DNA of 64,000 bases from Lachnospiraceae bacterium UBA3850 (GCA_002392655.1 DGHK01000036.1:1-64000); one strand, 5' to 3'; positions 42,864 to 51,844 are shown, counted from the stretch's first letter. Notes: a model not told the origin generated them from the letters alone. Program-made: numbers and translations.

Positions 42864-42877
42864 AGGAGGCTAAGACT

Positions 42878-43429
42878 ATGAATGGAACAATTATTTTAGT
42901 AATCATCATTGCAGTTATTGTTATAGGAATACTTGGATGGTATTTCAGTACATTTAACGGAATCAAAACAGCTGAGCTCAAAGTATCTGAAGCTCTTTCG
43001 GGAATCGATGTAGCTCTTACAAAGAGATATGACGTTCTGACAAAGCTGCTTGATACAGTTAAGGCTTACAAAGCATACGAAAAAGAAACTCTTACAGAAC
43101 TCGTTCGTCTCAGAGCAGGAATGTCTATGAACGAGAGAAATGCCGCTAACAGACAGATGGATAATCTCACATCTGAGATCAGACTTCTTGCCGAGAATTA
43201 TCCGGAGCTTAAATCAAGTGAAAACTTCGTTCAGCTCCAGAATGCAATAAGCGATGTTGAAGAGCATCTGCAGGCATCACGCCGTTTATATAATGCAAAC
43301 GTTACAGACTATAACAGACGTATCGTCACATTTCCAAGTAGTATCGTTGCAGGTATGATGGGTGCTACACAGAAGTCATTTTTCGAAGCTGATTCAGCTA
43401 AGCGTCAGGACGTTCAGATGACCTTCTGA
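42878..43429 (+). CDS. lemA: LemA family protein
   Basis: A 183-residue protein with a short N-terminal membrane anchor (residues 4-25) and an otherwise helical body. LemA hallmarks are YFSTFNGIKTAELKVSEA, ALTKRYDVLTKLLDTVKAY, ENFVQLQNAISDVEEHL and ASRRLYNANVTDYNRRIVTFPSS. It forms an elongated helical bundle by homology. LemA proteins have no agreed biochemical role. It is second gene of the riboswitch-controlled operon and is followed by a strong terminator. Confidence 0.93.
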   Translation: MNGTIILVIIIAVIVIGILGWYFSTFNGIKTAELKVSEALSGIDVALTKRYDVLTKLLDTVKAYKAYEKETLTELVRLRAGMSMNERNAANRQMDNLTSEIRLLAENYPELKSSENFVQLQNAISDVEEHLQASRRLYNANVTDYNRRIVTFPSSIVAGMMGATQKSFFEADSAKRQDVQMTF

Positions 43430-43453
43430 AAATAGCAGCATAGATGTAATTGA

Positions 43454-43491
43454 AAAAAGAAGACTAAGGCATGCTCCTTAGTCTTCTTTTT
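43454..43491. terminator. Bidirectional terminator between lemA and the EAL fusion gene
   Basis: A perfect 16-bp stem (43454-43469 with 43476-43491) and CATGCT loop, with A and U tracts forming the stem base on either strand. It serves both convergent genes. Confidence 0.93.
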
Positions 43492-43501
43492 ATATCTCTC
43501 T

Positions 43502-46500
43502 TTATATCGGATAGATATTTTTAGTTTCACGCTCAAGATTCTCGTTATTAACCACGAACTTCGCTCTTCCGTTTACAATTCGGAAGTTCTCTTCCTTAGC
43601 ACATGTATCAACACCCATCTGATTATGTATAGCTTCCTTGATATCACCGCCATCCAGAAGAAATGTTGTTTTCTCCGAATAACCTCCTATACCAAGTGCT
43701 TTTGTTCCGACATTTTCCATCTGCAGACTACCGTGTTCCATAACAAAGTCCGTAGCCCCGCGAAGCGCACCTACACATGTTGATTCTTCTCCGCGTAAAT
43801 TCAGAGTCCCTATAGTATCACTGAATTTCACATTTATACTGCTTCCTCCAAGCGTTCCTATACCTACACACTCGGTCGCTCCGATATATATATCAAATGT
43901 AGAATGCTTAAGGGATATATCAGCGTCTCCACTAAGACTTCCTATGCATAGTCCCTTCACCAGAGACTGGTCAGCTTCCAAAACACAATTAGATATATCA
44001 AGCTTTACAAATCCCTCGTGGGCTCCGATACCTACACTTTCGCCGCCTTTGGTTTCAATCTTATATCTGCCTCTGCTGATATGTATCTCCCCGCCTTTTC
44101 CAGCTCCGATACCAATACCCTTATCTCCACCTGTAGATATACATATTGTTCCATCCTGATTAAAGTATAGAGGACCATGAGTCTCATCCATCTTGTTTCC
44201 TATACCATAATATCCGGTATTATAAACATTGATCAAAAGTGATCCGGCTCCTTCTACCGTCAGCGTAGAACTAGATGGAACAAGTATACCACCATTATTC
44301 AGTCGGTTCTCACCCTTCAGAACAAGTGACACCTCTGAATCATCGCCTATCTCTATACAAGGCCTGGACTTAACATTTGACATGCTTACATTCTCCAGAG
44401 TTATTTGTCCCTGATAACCGGACTCTATTCTCATATGGATATCCGTATCAAGTCCGGGAGTGCCGATTATAGATATATCCTTGTATACTACCTTCTCAGA
44501 AGGAACGACTATATCTGTGTTCCCGAACTTCTTCAGGTTACTGAGAAGGACTCGGTTGGTCTTACCTGTCGTATAGATACGTTTTGTTACTCCATCCTGA
44601 CTCTCCTGGAGATAATCCCGGATTTCCTTTCGGATCTTGTCCTCTACACGCTTATGAATAACCTTCGATGGCTTACCGGTATAGTATCCCTGAATCAGAT
44701 CTGCGCCCAGATGAATGACCATACGAAGTTCTTCTGATGTCTCCACTCCTTCCGCAAGTGCTATGATCTTGTTCTCATGACAAAACTCTATAATCTCACG
44801 TACAAAATGTTGTTTCTGCGGTTGGAATTGTATCTCACTTAGAAGTGAACGATCGATTTTTACATAATTAGGCAGATACCTGAGCAGGTTGCTGACATTT
44901 GAATAACCTGTTCCATAATCGTCAACTGCAGTTTCAATTCCAAGCGTTTTTATAGTCGCCTGCATCCTTTCGAGGTCTGATTCTTCCATCTCAGCCTCCT
45001 CAGTAAGCTCCACTACCACAGTATCCTTGTATTTTGAAAGCAGCTCCAAAACCACAGGAGTATCCTCATGCTTCAGCTGAACTCCCGGTATGCTGTTAAT
45101 AAATATCTTCTTACCATCCAGTAGCTCCAGTTTTTTCTCAATAATACCCAGAACGTTTATGAATGTTGCACTTTCCACATCCTGTAATCGATTCAGCACA
45201 CTTGCATAGTTTATTATCTTCAGTGGAGATATCCTATGTCTTGTGGTCGAACGCATAAGCGCCTCGTAAGAGAATATCTCTCCGTTCGATACACTTACAA
45301 TAGGCTGAAAATAATATTCAAGACGGTTTTCATTCAGAATTCTTTCAACCAGTTCAAGTTCTTTCTTTTCCGCCTCAGTAAGCTTTACTTCATTATCAAA
45401 AGAGCTTCCTATTACTCTCCATACACGTTCTTCTTCATTTTTCTCATGCAGATGTCGCTGGAAGGTAATCCGACGCAAATTTTCCAAATGACGAGTAACT
45501 GACCTTATCCATTGACGGTATACTTCATCATAGCTTCTTGGTACAGCGCCATAGCTTACAACTGAATAACCAAAGCACTTTGATTCAGAATAAATAGGAG
45601 AAAAGAAGTAAGCTCTCGGCTCATCACTTTCTTCCTTAAGCTCCGGAAGCATATCCTCTGTCGGAAACAGTTCATTCAGACTGACGCGTCCATCAGTTCC
45701 ATGCCTGTAATACTTAATAGCATGAAGCATTCTGTCAGAATACCCGTTTGCATCAAAAAGAACATCCGGCTCTGTATCCATATTCTGCCAGGTATCATTT
45801 AAACACAAATGAAAACTCTCTGCCTCAGGAATCTGATAAGCATAAGAATAAACCATACTTAGGAAAGCCAGTATATTATTCTGCTGCATAAGATCATCCT
45901 GCATGGTAGAGTTAACTGAGAAAAATCCTTCATTTGATATCTCTGTATCCCAGTCCTTCCTTCGGATATCTCTCGTATAGCATTCAGGATTTTTACATCC
46001 ACAGCTCTCTCCTATAATAAGCTTAGGTTCTGTTTTAAAAGGTGCCGGTTCTTTTCCGGAAAAATATGCATCCATATAATCCGCCGAATACTCTCCGAAC
46101 TCATCAGCAGGAATCATAACAGAGGTCATAGGACTCGGTCCTGTCCTTCCCTCCTCAGTAGAGTCATAACTGGCAACCGCTACATCCTCCGGAACCTTAT
46201 AGCCCCTTGAGATAAGCGCTTTGCAAAGGCCCATAGCCATCCAGTCATTAGCCACAGCGACTGCTTCCGGCAGATGTCCGTTTCTCGAAAGAAGTTGTTC
46301 CACGCAAGTCTCTCCACTTGTATACCAGAAATCACCATGAACTATATTGTCCTCTTTAACCTCCAGACCATTTTCTTCCATAACATCACGAAACGCCTGC
46401 AATCGCTGAATTGAGTGGCTGTGCCACCTCTTACCATTCAGAAAAGCGATATCCTTGTAACTATGATCCTTTATCAGATGTTCCACAACCTTCTTCATAC

Positions 46501-46852
46501 CTGCATATCCATCTGTACAGATACTTGGGAAGTATTCACTTTCCTGCTCTACGATGAGAACTTTGCCCTTAAACTTTTTATTTATTTTTTCTTCTATTTC
46601 CTGTGTCTTTCCCACTATCTGAATTGTATCCTTAAGAATAACAATTGCATCAAACATTTCCATATTCAAAAGTGAAAATATACTGCTTTCGCCTTCCTCA
46701 CGATCAGCCGAATTCTGATACTTTCTGAACATGGAAAAAATGCATGTATCAAACCTATGCTTAAAACCTCTCTGAAGAAAGCCGCTTATAAATCTGCGCT
46801 GATAGTCCTCATCTGCCTGGCCTACCAAAATTGCAACTCTTTTTCTCCCCAT
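43502..46852 (-). CDS. LacI-type sensor - EAL - C-terminal beta-repeat fusion protein
   Basis: A 1116-residue protein with no signal peptide or membrane helix. Residues 1-290 resemble the LacI/periplasmic-binding sensor fold without a DNA-binding head (RVAILVGQADEDYQRRF, DIAFLNGKR, EAVAVANDWMAMGLCKAL, DVAVASYDSTEEGR). A linker region reaches about 490. An EAL domain follows (about 500-740): SYEALMR, VVVELTEEA, AVDDYGTGYSN (usually DDFGTGYSS), KIDRSLL and AEGVET, so it may be active. The last ~340 residues are glycine-rich repeats (GIGIGAGKGGEIHISRG, SVGIGAHEGFVKLDIS, GIGTLGGSSINVK), probably a beta-helix. It should degrade c-di-GMP in response to a small ligand, perhaps a sugar. Confidence 0.85.
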   Translation of the reverse strand: MGRKRVAILVGQADEDYQRRFISGFLQRGFKHRFDTCIFSMFRKYQNSADREEGESSIFSLLNMEMFDAIVILKDTIQIVGKTQEIEEKINKKFKGKVLIVEQESEYFPSICTDGYAGMKKVVEHLIKDHSYKDIAFLNGKRWHSHSIQRLQAFRDVMEENGLEVKEDNIVHGDFWYTSGETCVEQLLSRNGHLPEAVAVANDWMAMGLCKALISRGYKVPEDVAVASYDSTEEGRTGPSPMTSVMIPADEFGEYSADYMDAYFSGKEPAPFKTEPKLIIGESCGCKNPECYTRDIRRKDWDTEISNEGFFSVNSTMQDDLMQQNNILAFLSMVYSYAYQIPEAESFHLCLNDTWQNMDTEPDVLFDANGYSDRMLHAIKYYRHGTDGRVSLNELFPTEDMLPELKEESDEPRAYFFSPIYSESKCFGYSVVSYGAVPRSYDEVYRQWIRSVTRHLENLRRITFQRHLHEKNEEERVWRVIGSSFDNEVKLTEAEKKELELVERILNENRLEYYFQPIVSVSNGEIFSYEALMRSTTRHRISPLKIINYASVLNRLQDVESATFINVLGIIEKKLELLDGKKIFINSIPGVQLKHEDTPVVLELLSKYKDTVVVELTEEAEMEESDLERMQATIKTLGIETAVDDYGTGYSNVSNLLRYLPNYVKIDRSLLSEIQFQPQKQHFVREIIEFCHENKIIALAEGVETSEELRMVIHLGADLIQGYYTGKPSKVIHKRVEDKIRKEIRDYLQESQDGVTKRIYTTGKTNRVLLSNLKKFGNTDIVVPSEKVVYKDISIIGTPGLDTDIHMRIESGYQGQITLENVSMSNVKSRPCIEIGDDSEVSLVLKGENRLNNGGILVPSSSTLTVEGAGSLLINVYNTGYYGIGNKMDETHGPLYFNQDGTICISTGGDKGIGIGAGKGGEIHISRGRYKIETKGGESVGIGAHEGFVKLDISNCVLEADQSLVKGLCIGSLSGDADISLKHSTFDIYIGATECVGIGTLGGSSINVKFSDTIGTLNLRGEESTCVGALRGATDFVMEHGSLQMENVGTKALGIGGYSEKTTFLLDGGDIKEAIHNQMGVDTCAKEENFRIVNGRAKFVVNNENLERETKNIYPI

Positions 46853-46905
46853 AGTTTCTTCCTCTCACAATACACGTTCTACCAGAAATAATTATATCAA
46901 ATATA

Positions 46906-46921
46906 AAGTGTATTAACACTT
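46906..46921. promoter_or_regulatory. Short palindrome upstream of the EAL fusion gene
   Basis: AAGTGT-ATTA-ACACTT, perfect 6-bp arms, in the 103-bp gap before the start at 46852. A TATAAT-like box lies nearby on the minus strand (about 46892-46897). Possible operator. Confidence 0.35.
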
Positions 46922-46955
46922 CTTTGTTACACCCTTACCGAAAACGGTCAGCCAG

Positions 46956-48590
46956 TCATTTTTCATTGAAATACTCTTCAAGACACATCCCGTTTTCTTT
47001 CATTTCAGCTGCAGCCTCCTGGCCAACAAAACGATAATGCCAAGGTTCATTATTTATTCCGGTTATTTCTATTTTATCCTCCGGATATCTCTTAATAAAG
47101 CCATATTTATAGGAGTTCTCATATAGCCAGGTATAAACCTCATCATCCGAACTCACACTACTGTCAGCATTTATATCCACACTAATTCCAAGCTCATGCT
47201 CACTTGTTCCGGGAGTAGCAACATACTCCTTTGCCAATCCTTCAGCTTCCTCATAGGAATACCCCTTAGCCTGATAAGCACCGATCCTGCTATCCATTAT
47301 TCCCTGCTGGTCCTCTCTGCTTCTGTAACCTTCACGAACAAACAGATTGATTCCACTTTCTCTGGCATCATCAAACATTTTCTGTAGTGCAGGGTATATC
47401 CTCGTATCAACCTGTTTGCCATTTGAGAGATTGGTCAGACTTACAGTATAATCATCCGGAACAGGATTATCCTGATTAACAAGTATCAGATTCCAGCCTG
47501 AACCATCAACTGATTCATCGATTTCTTCAAATGAGTATTCTCTCCTGAAACCGTCTATATCATAGAGAAATACCTCATGTATCTCCTCGGTATAGCCCTC
47601 ATAATATCCCTTTACCATTCCGAGGACTATCTGCGAACCTCTATTATAACTTATGAGCATCTGCCCCTTTGACTTATCGAAGCTGATTCCTTCTATCTCA
47701 CCCTGGAGAGTCACATCATCAAGCGTTCGTTCAAGAACTACTGTTGCCGAAGTCGCACCCTCTTCTATCTTCGTTCTGTACACATGATCCGGCTCGCCCA
47801 GATCAGCTGTTCCGTCATCCGCTGTCATATATAAATATCCATCATAATAAGCTATGCCCTGAAGCCACTGAGGCGGACACTGCAGATGAACCTTTCCTTT
47901 ATATTCTCCGCTTTCAAGATCGTATCTGTATAGATACCTGCCACTCTCATCACCTGCCCATGAGGTAAGCCAGATTGAACCGGAATCCGGATCCACTGCT
48001 ATTCCCGAGCACTCAGTCTGTCCGCTTGATTCATCAAAAAGTATAGATTTCTCCAGAGCAAACGTTTCAGCATTATACACCGCAATCTGAATATTATCAG
48101 CCTCTCCATCCATGAAATATTCCACTCCGGCATATATCTTCCCGTCATAGATATCTATATCTCCGATATGATTTACCTCTTTTTCAAAGCCTGAAAAAGG
48201 GTTCTCTGCTTCGGAAACCTTGTTCCAGTCACTGTCATATCCGGTAAGTGTTGTACTTCCGCTTATATAATAACAATTATCGCCGCATGCAACTCCCTGC
48301 CTGCCGTCCACCTGATGAGCACCACTCATCGTATACTTATTATTGGGACCGGGACTTTCCGTATCCTCAGGTCGCCCCTCCACCGTGATTGGAGCCGGCT
48401 TCACTGAGTATTCTTCCGTTTTTTCTTCTTCAGTTTCTTCCTCTGCATCTATCGGAGTATTCACGCTGTCTCCCTCAGAAGCAATATGCTCTGAAGACAC
48501 TTCTGTAGATGCTTCATCCTTATCCTTCCCACAAGCCGAAAGAGAAAGAATAAGAAGGACATATATTGAAAGCCTGATTTTTTTTTTCAT
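46956..48590 (-). CDS. Lipoprotein with beta-propeller-like and VanY carboxypeptidase domains
   Basis: A 544-residue protein. A lipoprotein signal (LLILSLSACGKD, lipobox Cys about 20) and an acidic Ser/Thr/Glu-rich spacer come first. Residues about 85-370 have repeated beta-strand units with WLTSW, GIAYYDGYLYMTADD and similar wording, like a propeller. The C-terminal ~150 residues are a VanY/D-alanyl-D-alanine carboxypeptidase: REGYRSREDQQ, zinc ligands in TSEHELGISVDIN and EPWHYRFVG. It should trim peptidoglycan stem peptides at the cell surface, with the propeller perhaps binding wall material. The IS at 48614 lies only 23 bp upstream of the start codon, so its native promoter has probably been displaced. 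Confidence 0.88.
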   Translation of the reverse strand: MKKKIRLSIYVLLILSLSACGKDKDEASTEVSSEHIASEGDSVNTPIDAEEETEEEKTEEYSVKPAPITVEGRPEDTESPGPNNKYTMSGAHQVDGRQGVACGDNCYYISGSTTLTGYDSDWNKVSEAENPFSGFEKEVNHIGDIDIYDGKIYAGVEYFMDGEADNIQIAVYNAETFALEKSILFDESSGQTECSGIAVDPDSGSIWLTSWAGDESGRYLYRYDLESGEYKGKVHLQCPPQWLQGIAYYDGYLYMTADDGTADLGEPDHVYRTKIEEGATSATVVLERTLDDVTLQGEIEGISFDKSKGQMLISYNRGSQIVLGMVKGYYEGYTEEIHEVFLYDIDGFRREYSFEEIDESVDGSGWNLILVNQDNPVPDDYTVSLTNLSNGKQVDTRIYPALQKMFDDARESGINLFVREGYRSREDQQGIMDSRIGAYQAKGYSYEEAEGLAKEYVATPGTSEHELGISVDINADSSVSSDDEVYTWLYENSYKYGFIKRYPEDKIEITGINNEPWHYRFVGQEAAAEMKENGMCLEEYFNEK

Positions 48591-48745
48591 ATCTACCCTC
48601 TCACACTTATATAGGTAGTGTCAAAAGACACACCTCTTTTTTTATCTAAATCCTTTATTTTAGAGGTCTAGCAAATAAAAAGAGCATTGACCCCCTATAT
48701 GAAGTATAATGAGTTCGACGAAAAACCATTACCAACAAGGAGACA

Positions 48746-50197
48746 ATGCTCGTGAACATTATACTTTATTTACTTCAAATCATTCAATATCTTTATCAAC
48801 AAAATTGCTGGTTGATCAACTTTATCTGTAAGTACATCCCTCTTAAGCAATGGACTTTTGATGATTCTCATTCACCTAAGTATCAAAAACTTAAGACCGA
48901 CGAACTCCCTAAGATCATTTATCGGAAACAGGATTGGCAGTGGCAAGATCTAATCAAGTACTATGAATTGCGTTATCATAAGACTATCAAGCCTGTCCGT
49001 TATCGCTCCGAATCTAACATTCCGGAAAACTGCAATTGTCCGCTTTGTAATGCTCCTTCTATTTTCCTCTACCGGAACAACGGAAAGAAAGGCCAGCTTC
49101 TTTGTAAAGTTTGTCAAAACCTGTTTTCCCCCGATGAAAATCGGTTCAGTAAAACCATCACCTTGAAGTGCCCTCATTGTAATCATTCCCTAGAAAGGAA
49201 GAAGGATAGAAAACACTTCATCATTCACAAATGTATAAATCCAAAATGCCCATACTATATCAAAAATCTTAAGAAAGTTGATAAACAGGACCTTAAAAAT
49301 AATAAATACAAATATAAGCTCCACTACATCTATCGTGAATTCACTATAGATTTCTTTAAGATGGATCTGAACTCTCTTCCCAAAGGTGCTTCATCACTTA
49401 AGTTCTCGAAGTTTGATAAAAATGTCATGGGGCTTTGTCTTACATACAAGGTCAATCTTGGATTATCGCTCCGGAAGACTGCCCAGGCTCTTAAAGATAT
49501 CCATGGTATATCTATATCTCATCAGCAAGTTGCCAATTACTGCAAGACTGCGGCTGTCTGCATAAAACCGTTTACAGATAACTTCGACTACGATGTCAAA
49601 AATGTATTTACCGCTGATGAAACTTACATCAAAATCCGAGGTATCAAAGGTTATATCTGGTTTATCATGGATGCAGCCAAACGATCCATCATCGGATATC
49701 AGATTTCTGATAATCGCGGCGTAGGTCCATGCATTCTCGCAATGAGAATGGCTTTCAAACACCTTAAAGAACTTCCTGAAAAGTTTCGCTTTATTGCAGA
49801 CGGTTACAGCGCTTATCCTCTGGCCGCTCAACAATTCTTCAGAGAGTGCGGTGATAAATTCCAGTTTGATATCACTCAGGTTATCGGACTAACAAACGAC
49901 GATGAAGTATCTAAAGAATTCAGACCTTATAAGCAGTTAATCGAACGTCTCAACCGTACTTACAAACAATCGTATCGACCTACTAACGGTTTTGATAACA
50001 TTGATGGTGCCAACTACGACTTAGCTCTCTGGGTAGCTTACTACAACTTTTTAAGGCCTCAGAAAGAAAAGGGTTACAACGTGTTAAATGAAGTTGAACT
50101 ACTCAAAGGTGCAGAGAACATGCCAGGAAAATGGCAGCTTCTGATTTTCCTTGGTCAACAAACCATCCAAAACATCCATACTCAAAACTGTAATTAA
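48746..50197 (+). CDS. DDE transposase with N-terminal zinc-ribbon region (IS6/IS240-like catalytic domain)
   Basis: A 483-residue transposase. Residues about 90-170 carry Cys-x-x-Cys pairs (CNCPLCNA, CKVCQN, CPHCNH, CINPKCPY) that look like two zinc ribbons. A helix-turn-helix-like segment (LSLRKTAQALKDIHGISISHQQVANY) is next. The DDE core has ADETYIKIRG (D), FIADGYSAYP (D) and KQLIERLNRTYK (E), in the IS6/IS240 style but on a protein about twice the usual IS6 length. AAGGAG lies 3 bp before the ATG at 48746 and 9 bp before an in-frame GTG at 48752, so the GTG may be the true start. Confidence 0.88.
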   Translation: MLVNIILYLLQIIQYLYQQNCWLINFICKYIPLKQWTFDDSHSPKYQKLKTDELPKIIYRKQDWQWQDLIKYYELRYHKTIKPVRYRSESNIPENCNCPLCNAPSIFLYRNNGKKGQLLCKVCQNLFSPDENRFSKTITLKCPHCNHSLERKKDRKHFIIHKCINPKCPYYIKNLKKVDKQDLKNNKYKYKLHYIYREFTIDFFKMDLNSLPKGASSLKFSKFDKNVMGLCLTYKVNLGLSLRKTAQALKDIHGISISHQQVANYCKTAAVCIKPFTDNFDYDVKNVFTADETYIKIRGIKGYIWFIMDAAKRSIIGYQISDNRGVGPCILAMRMAFKHLKELPEKFRFIADGYSAYPLAAQQFFRECGDKFQFDITQVIGLTNDDEVSKEFRPYKQLIERLNRTYKQSYRPTNGFDNIDGANYDLALWVAYYNFLRPQKEKGYNVLNEVELLKGAENMPGKWQLLIFLGQQTIQNIHTQNCN

Positions 50198-50252
50198 TCA
50201 CTCCGGCGCGAAAGTCCCTTGACATAAGGTTCACGGGCTATCCTTTTGTCCA

Positions 50253-50287
50253 GGGGGAAGCACCCAAACAGGTGCTTTCCCCTTAAT
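50253..50287 (+). terminator. Terminator inside the IS, after the transposase
   Basis: A 12-bp stem with one wobble (50253-50264 with 50271-50282, GGGG...CCCC base) and a 6-nt loop, followed by a short TTAATTATT. It probably ends transposase mRNA. Confidence 0.75.
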
Positions 50288-50357
50288 TATTCCCTTGGAA
50301 ATGTATCGATTACGAAAACCTAAGTTTTCATAGATCATTTGACACTATCCTTATATA

Positions 50358-50595
50358 ATTAAATGCACTTTTCGGTTAGATAAATCCCTAACATCTATAT
50401 TTTAACATTCTTACCTTATTATTTGAACAGCAAATATGAACATAATTATGAACAAAGGACAGAAGCTGAATTATTACTCAAAAAAAGTCCTTTTTTAATT
50501 TTTCACCAACTTCAAACGCCTTATTTTATTGGGATGTATACATTTTGCACAATAAAAATTGTGCATTATTATCGCCAAAACATCTACATATTCTA
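50358..50595. repeat. AT-rich gap with phased TGAAC motifs and a hairpin
   Basis: No gene. TGAAC occurs at 50424, 50437 and 50449, then again at 50626 and 50637 around the pilin promoter, with spacings of 11-13 bp, near one helical turn. A perfect 8-bp inverted repeat TGCACAAT-AAAA-ATTGTGCA lies at 50546-50565. These look like binding sites for a regulator of the pilin gene, but no protein is identified. Confidence 0.4.
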
Positions 50596-50624
50596 TTGAA
50601 AAATGTAAACACAGGATGTATAAT
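50596..50624 (+). promoter_or_regulatory. Sigma-70-type promoter of the prepilin gene
   Basis: TTGAAA (50596-50601), a 17-bp spacer and a perfect TATAAT (50619-50624). The untranslated leader is about 85 nt. Confidence 0.82.
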
Positions 50625-50714
50625 TTGAACGAATTATGAACGAGTTGTTAACAAAAGGCAGACAAATTGTAAATTTAATATGTTCGGATTGTGTTTAATT
50701 TGGGAGGGTGGAAC

Positions 50715-51398
50715 ATGATTGAGCGGTACAAAAGAAATGCTAATAAAGGTTTTTCATTAGTGGAACTATTGGTAATAATGGCAATAATATCGATACTGGC
50801 AAGTTTGATTACGCTAGCGGTCCTTAGATATATTGAAAGTGGTCGTCAAGCTATGGATGTGTATAACGCAAGTTTAATTAAGGATGCTATGAATACATAT
50901 ACTTTCCCTAGTGATTTTCAGGGAAGAGATATGGAATATACCGATCCTGAAACCGGTGCAAAAGAAATGTTCAAAAGAGGCTGGGTATATGTAGATAAAA
51001 ACGAAATAAGATGCTCTGATCAAAGCACTGCTCTTGCCATGATAGAATTTGGTCTTGTTAATGTTAGTCCTGAATTCGAAGCAAATCTACGTGATAATGA
51101 AGAAGAAAAAACCAAATGGTTCCCAAGTGGGCCGGATGGAGACTACATAAGAAGAACCGGAATTGATGAATATGCATTCAAAAACGGACTAACCGTTAAG
51201 GCAAGAAGGACCTGGAATACATATCAGCTGGATGTATATATTGATCAGGATGGTCAACTATATATGGGAGCCAGCGCATCAAATGCAATCAGAACAGGTG
51301 GACACGCTAAAGACGAAAAGACAGCAAAGCTTTTTGCAAAAAAACTTGGTTTCTTCTATGCAAAGGTGACCCCTATTGGACAACAAGAAGGATATTAA
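50715..51398 (+). CDS. Orphan type IV prepilin-like protein
   Basis: A 227-residue protein from the ATG at 50715, which has GGGAGGG 5 bp upstream; the longer frame to 50691 has none. The N-terminus is a class III (prepilin) signal: a basic RYKRNANKG leader, cleavage after Gly, then FSLVELLVIMAIISILASL with Glu at +5. The remaining ~185 residues are hydrophilic (PETGAKEMFKRGW, WFPSGPDGDYI) and not a major-pilin match I recognise. No prepilin peptidase, assembly ATPase or other pilin is nearby, so export machinery must be encoded elsewhere. It could be a minor pilin, pseudopilin or surface protein. Confidence 0.85.
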   Translation: MIERYKRNANKGFSLVELLVIMAIISILASLITLAVLRYIESGRQAMDVYNASLIKDAMNTYTFPSDFQGRDMEYTDPETGAKEMFKRGWVYVDKNEIRCSDQSTALAMIEFGLVNVSPEFEANLRDNEEEKTKWFPSGPDGDYIRRTGIDEYAFKNGLTVKARRTWNTYQLDVYIDQDGQLYMGASASNAIRTGGHAKDEKTAKLFAKKLGFFYAKVTPIGQQEGY

Positions 51399-51404
51399 AT
51401 AACA

Positions 51405-51441
51405 AAAAACTCTTCTATGCATAACGCATGGAAGAGTTTTT
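51405..51441 (+). terminator. Intrinsic terminator of the prepilin gene
   Basis: A 16-bp stem with one wobble (AAAAACTCTTC...GAAGAGTTTTT) and a 5-nt loop, ending in TTTTT. Confidence 0.9.
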
Positions 51442-51495
51442 CGGTTTATATAGTTTATCTTTACTACTTAGTTTATACTGATTATTCTTTACTAC

Positions 51496-51807
51496 TCAGT
51501 TTATATTACTCAGCTTATCACAAAGCTTAATATAATCCTCAATAAAGGACTCTGCGTCTGCATTAATAAAGTTCATATCATTATCTCTTGCAGCAAACTC
51601 GTGTTTTTTTGCTCTTTCACTGAAGTCCTTAAGCCCTATTGTTGCCATCGACCCCTTTATGGAATGGGAGTCAATCCTGTAGGCATCGATATCTCCAGTT
51701 TCAAGACTCTTTCTCATTCTCTCGGATATCTCAGAACTCTCATTTACGATATCACCTATTATCTCAAGCAGGAGATCCTCTTCACCACCACAGTAGCTGA
51801 GTGCCAT
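51496..51807 (-). CDS. HPt (histidine phosphotransfer) domain protein, possibly a remnant
   Basis: A 103-residue HPt domain: four-helix pattern with the phospho-His in DSHSIKGSMATIGL and the following SERAKKHEFAARD helix. The frame upstream of the ATG stays open back to a TAA and encodes HPt-like sequence (GEGLDYE just before MALSYCGG), yet has no start codon. The nearest purine-rich site, AGGGGAG, is about 17 bp upstream. That suggests the domain was once the tail of a longer protein such as a hybrid kinase and may now be poorly translated or decaying. It follows the 264-residue accessory gene in the same direction. Confidence 0.7.
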   Translation of the reverse strand: MALSYCGGEEDLLLEIIGDIVNESSEISERMRKSLETGDIDAYRIDSHSIKGSMATIGLKDFSERAKKHEFAARDNDMNFINADAESFIEDYIKLCDKLSNIN

Positions 51808-51844
51808 CTCATAATCAAGGCCTTCTCCCCTGATATCCTCGCAA

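Larger units (their letters stand above)
48614..50350. mobile_element. Complete insertion sequence, 1737 bp, with 7-bp target duplication
   Basis: The left end reads GGTAGTGTCAAAAGA and the right end, inverted, GGATAGTGTCAAATGA. Imperfect terminal inverted repeats of about 15-16 bp thus share TAGTGTCAAA. TTATATA occurs on both sides (48607-48613 and 50351-50357) as a likely target-site duplication. One transposase gene fills the element, followed by a terminator hairpin. The intact ends and frame suggest recent insertion between the VanY-like gene and the pilin gene. Confidence 0.88.
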
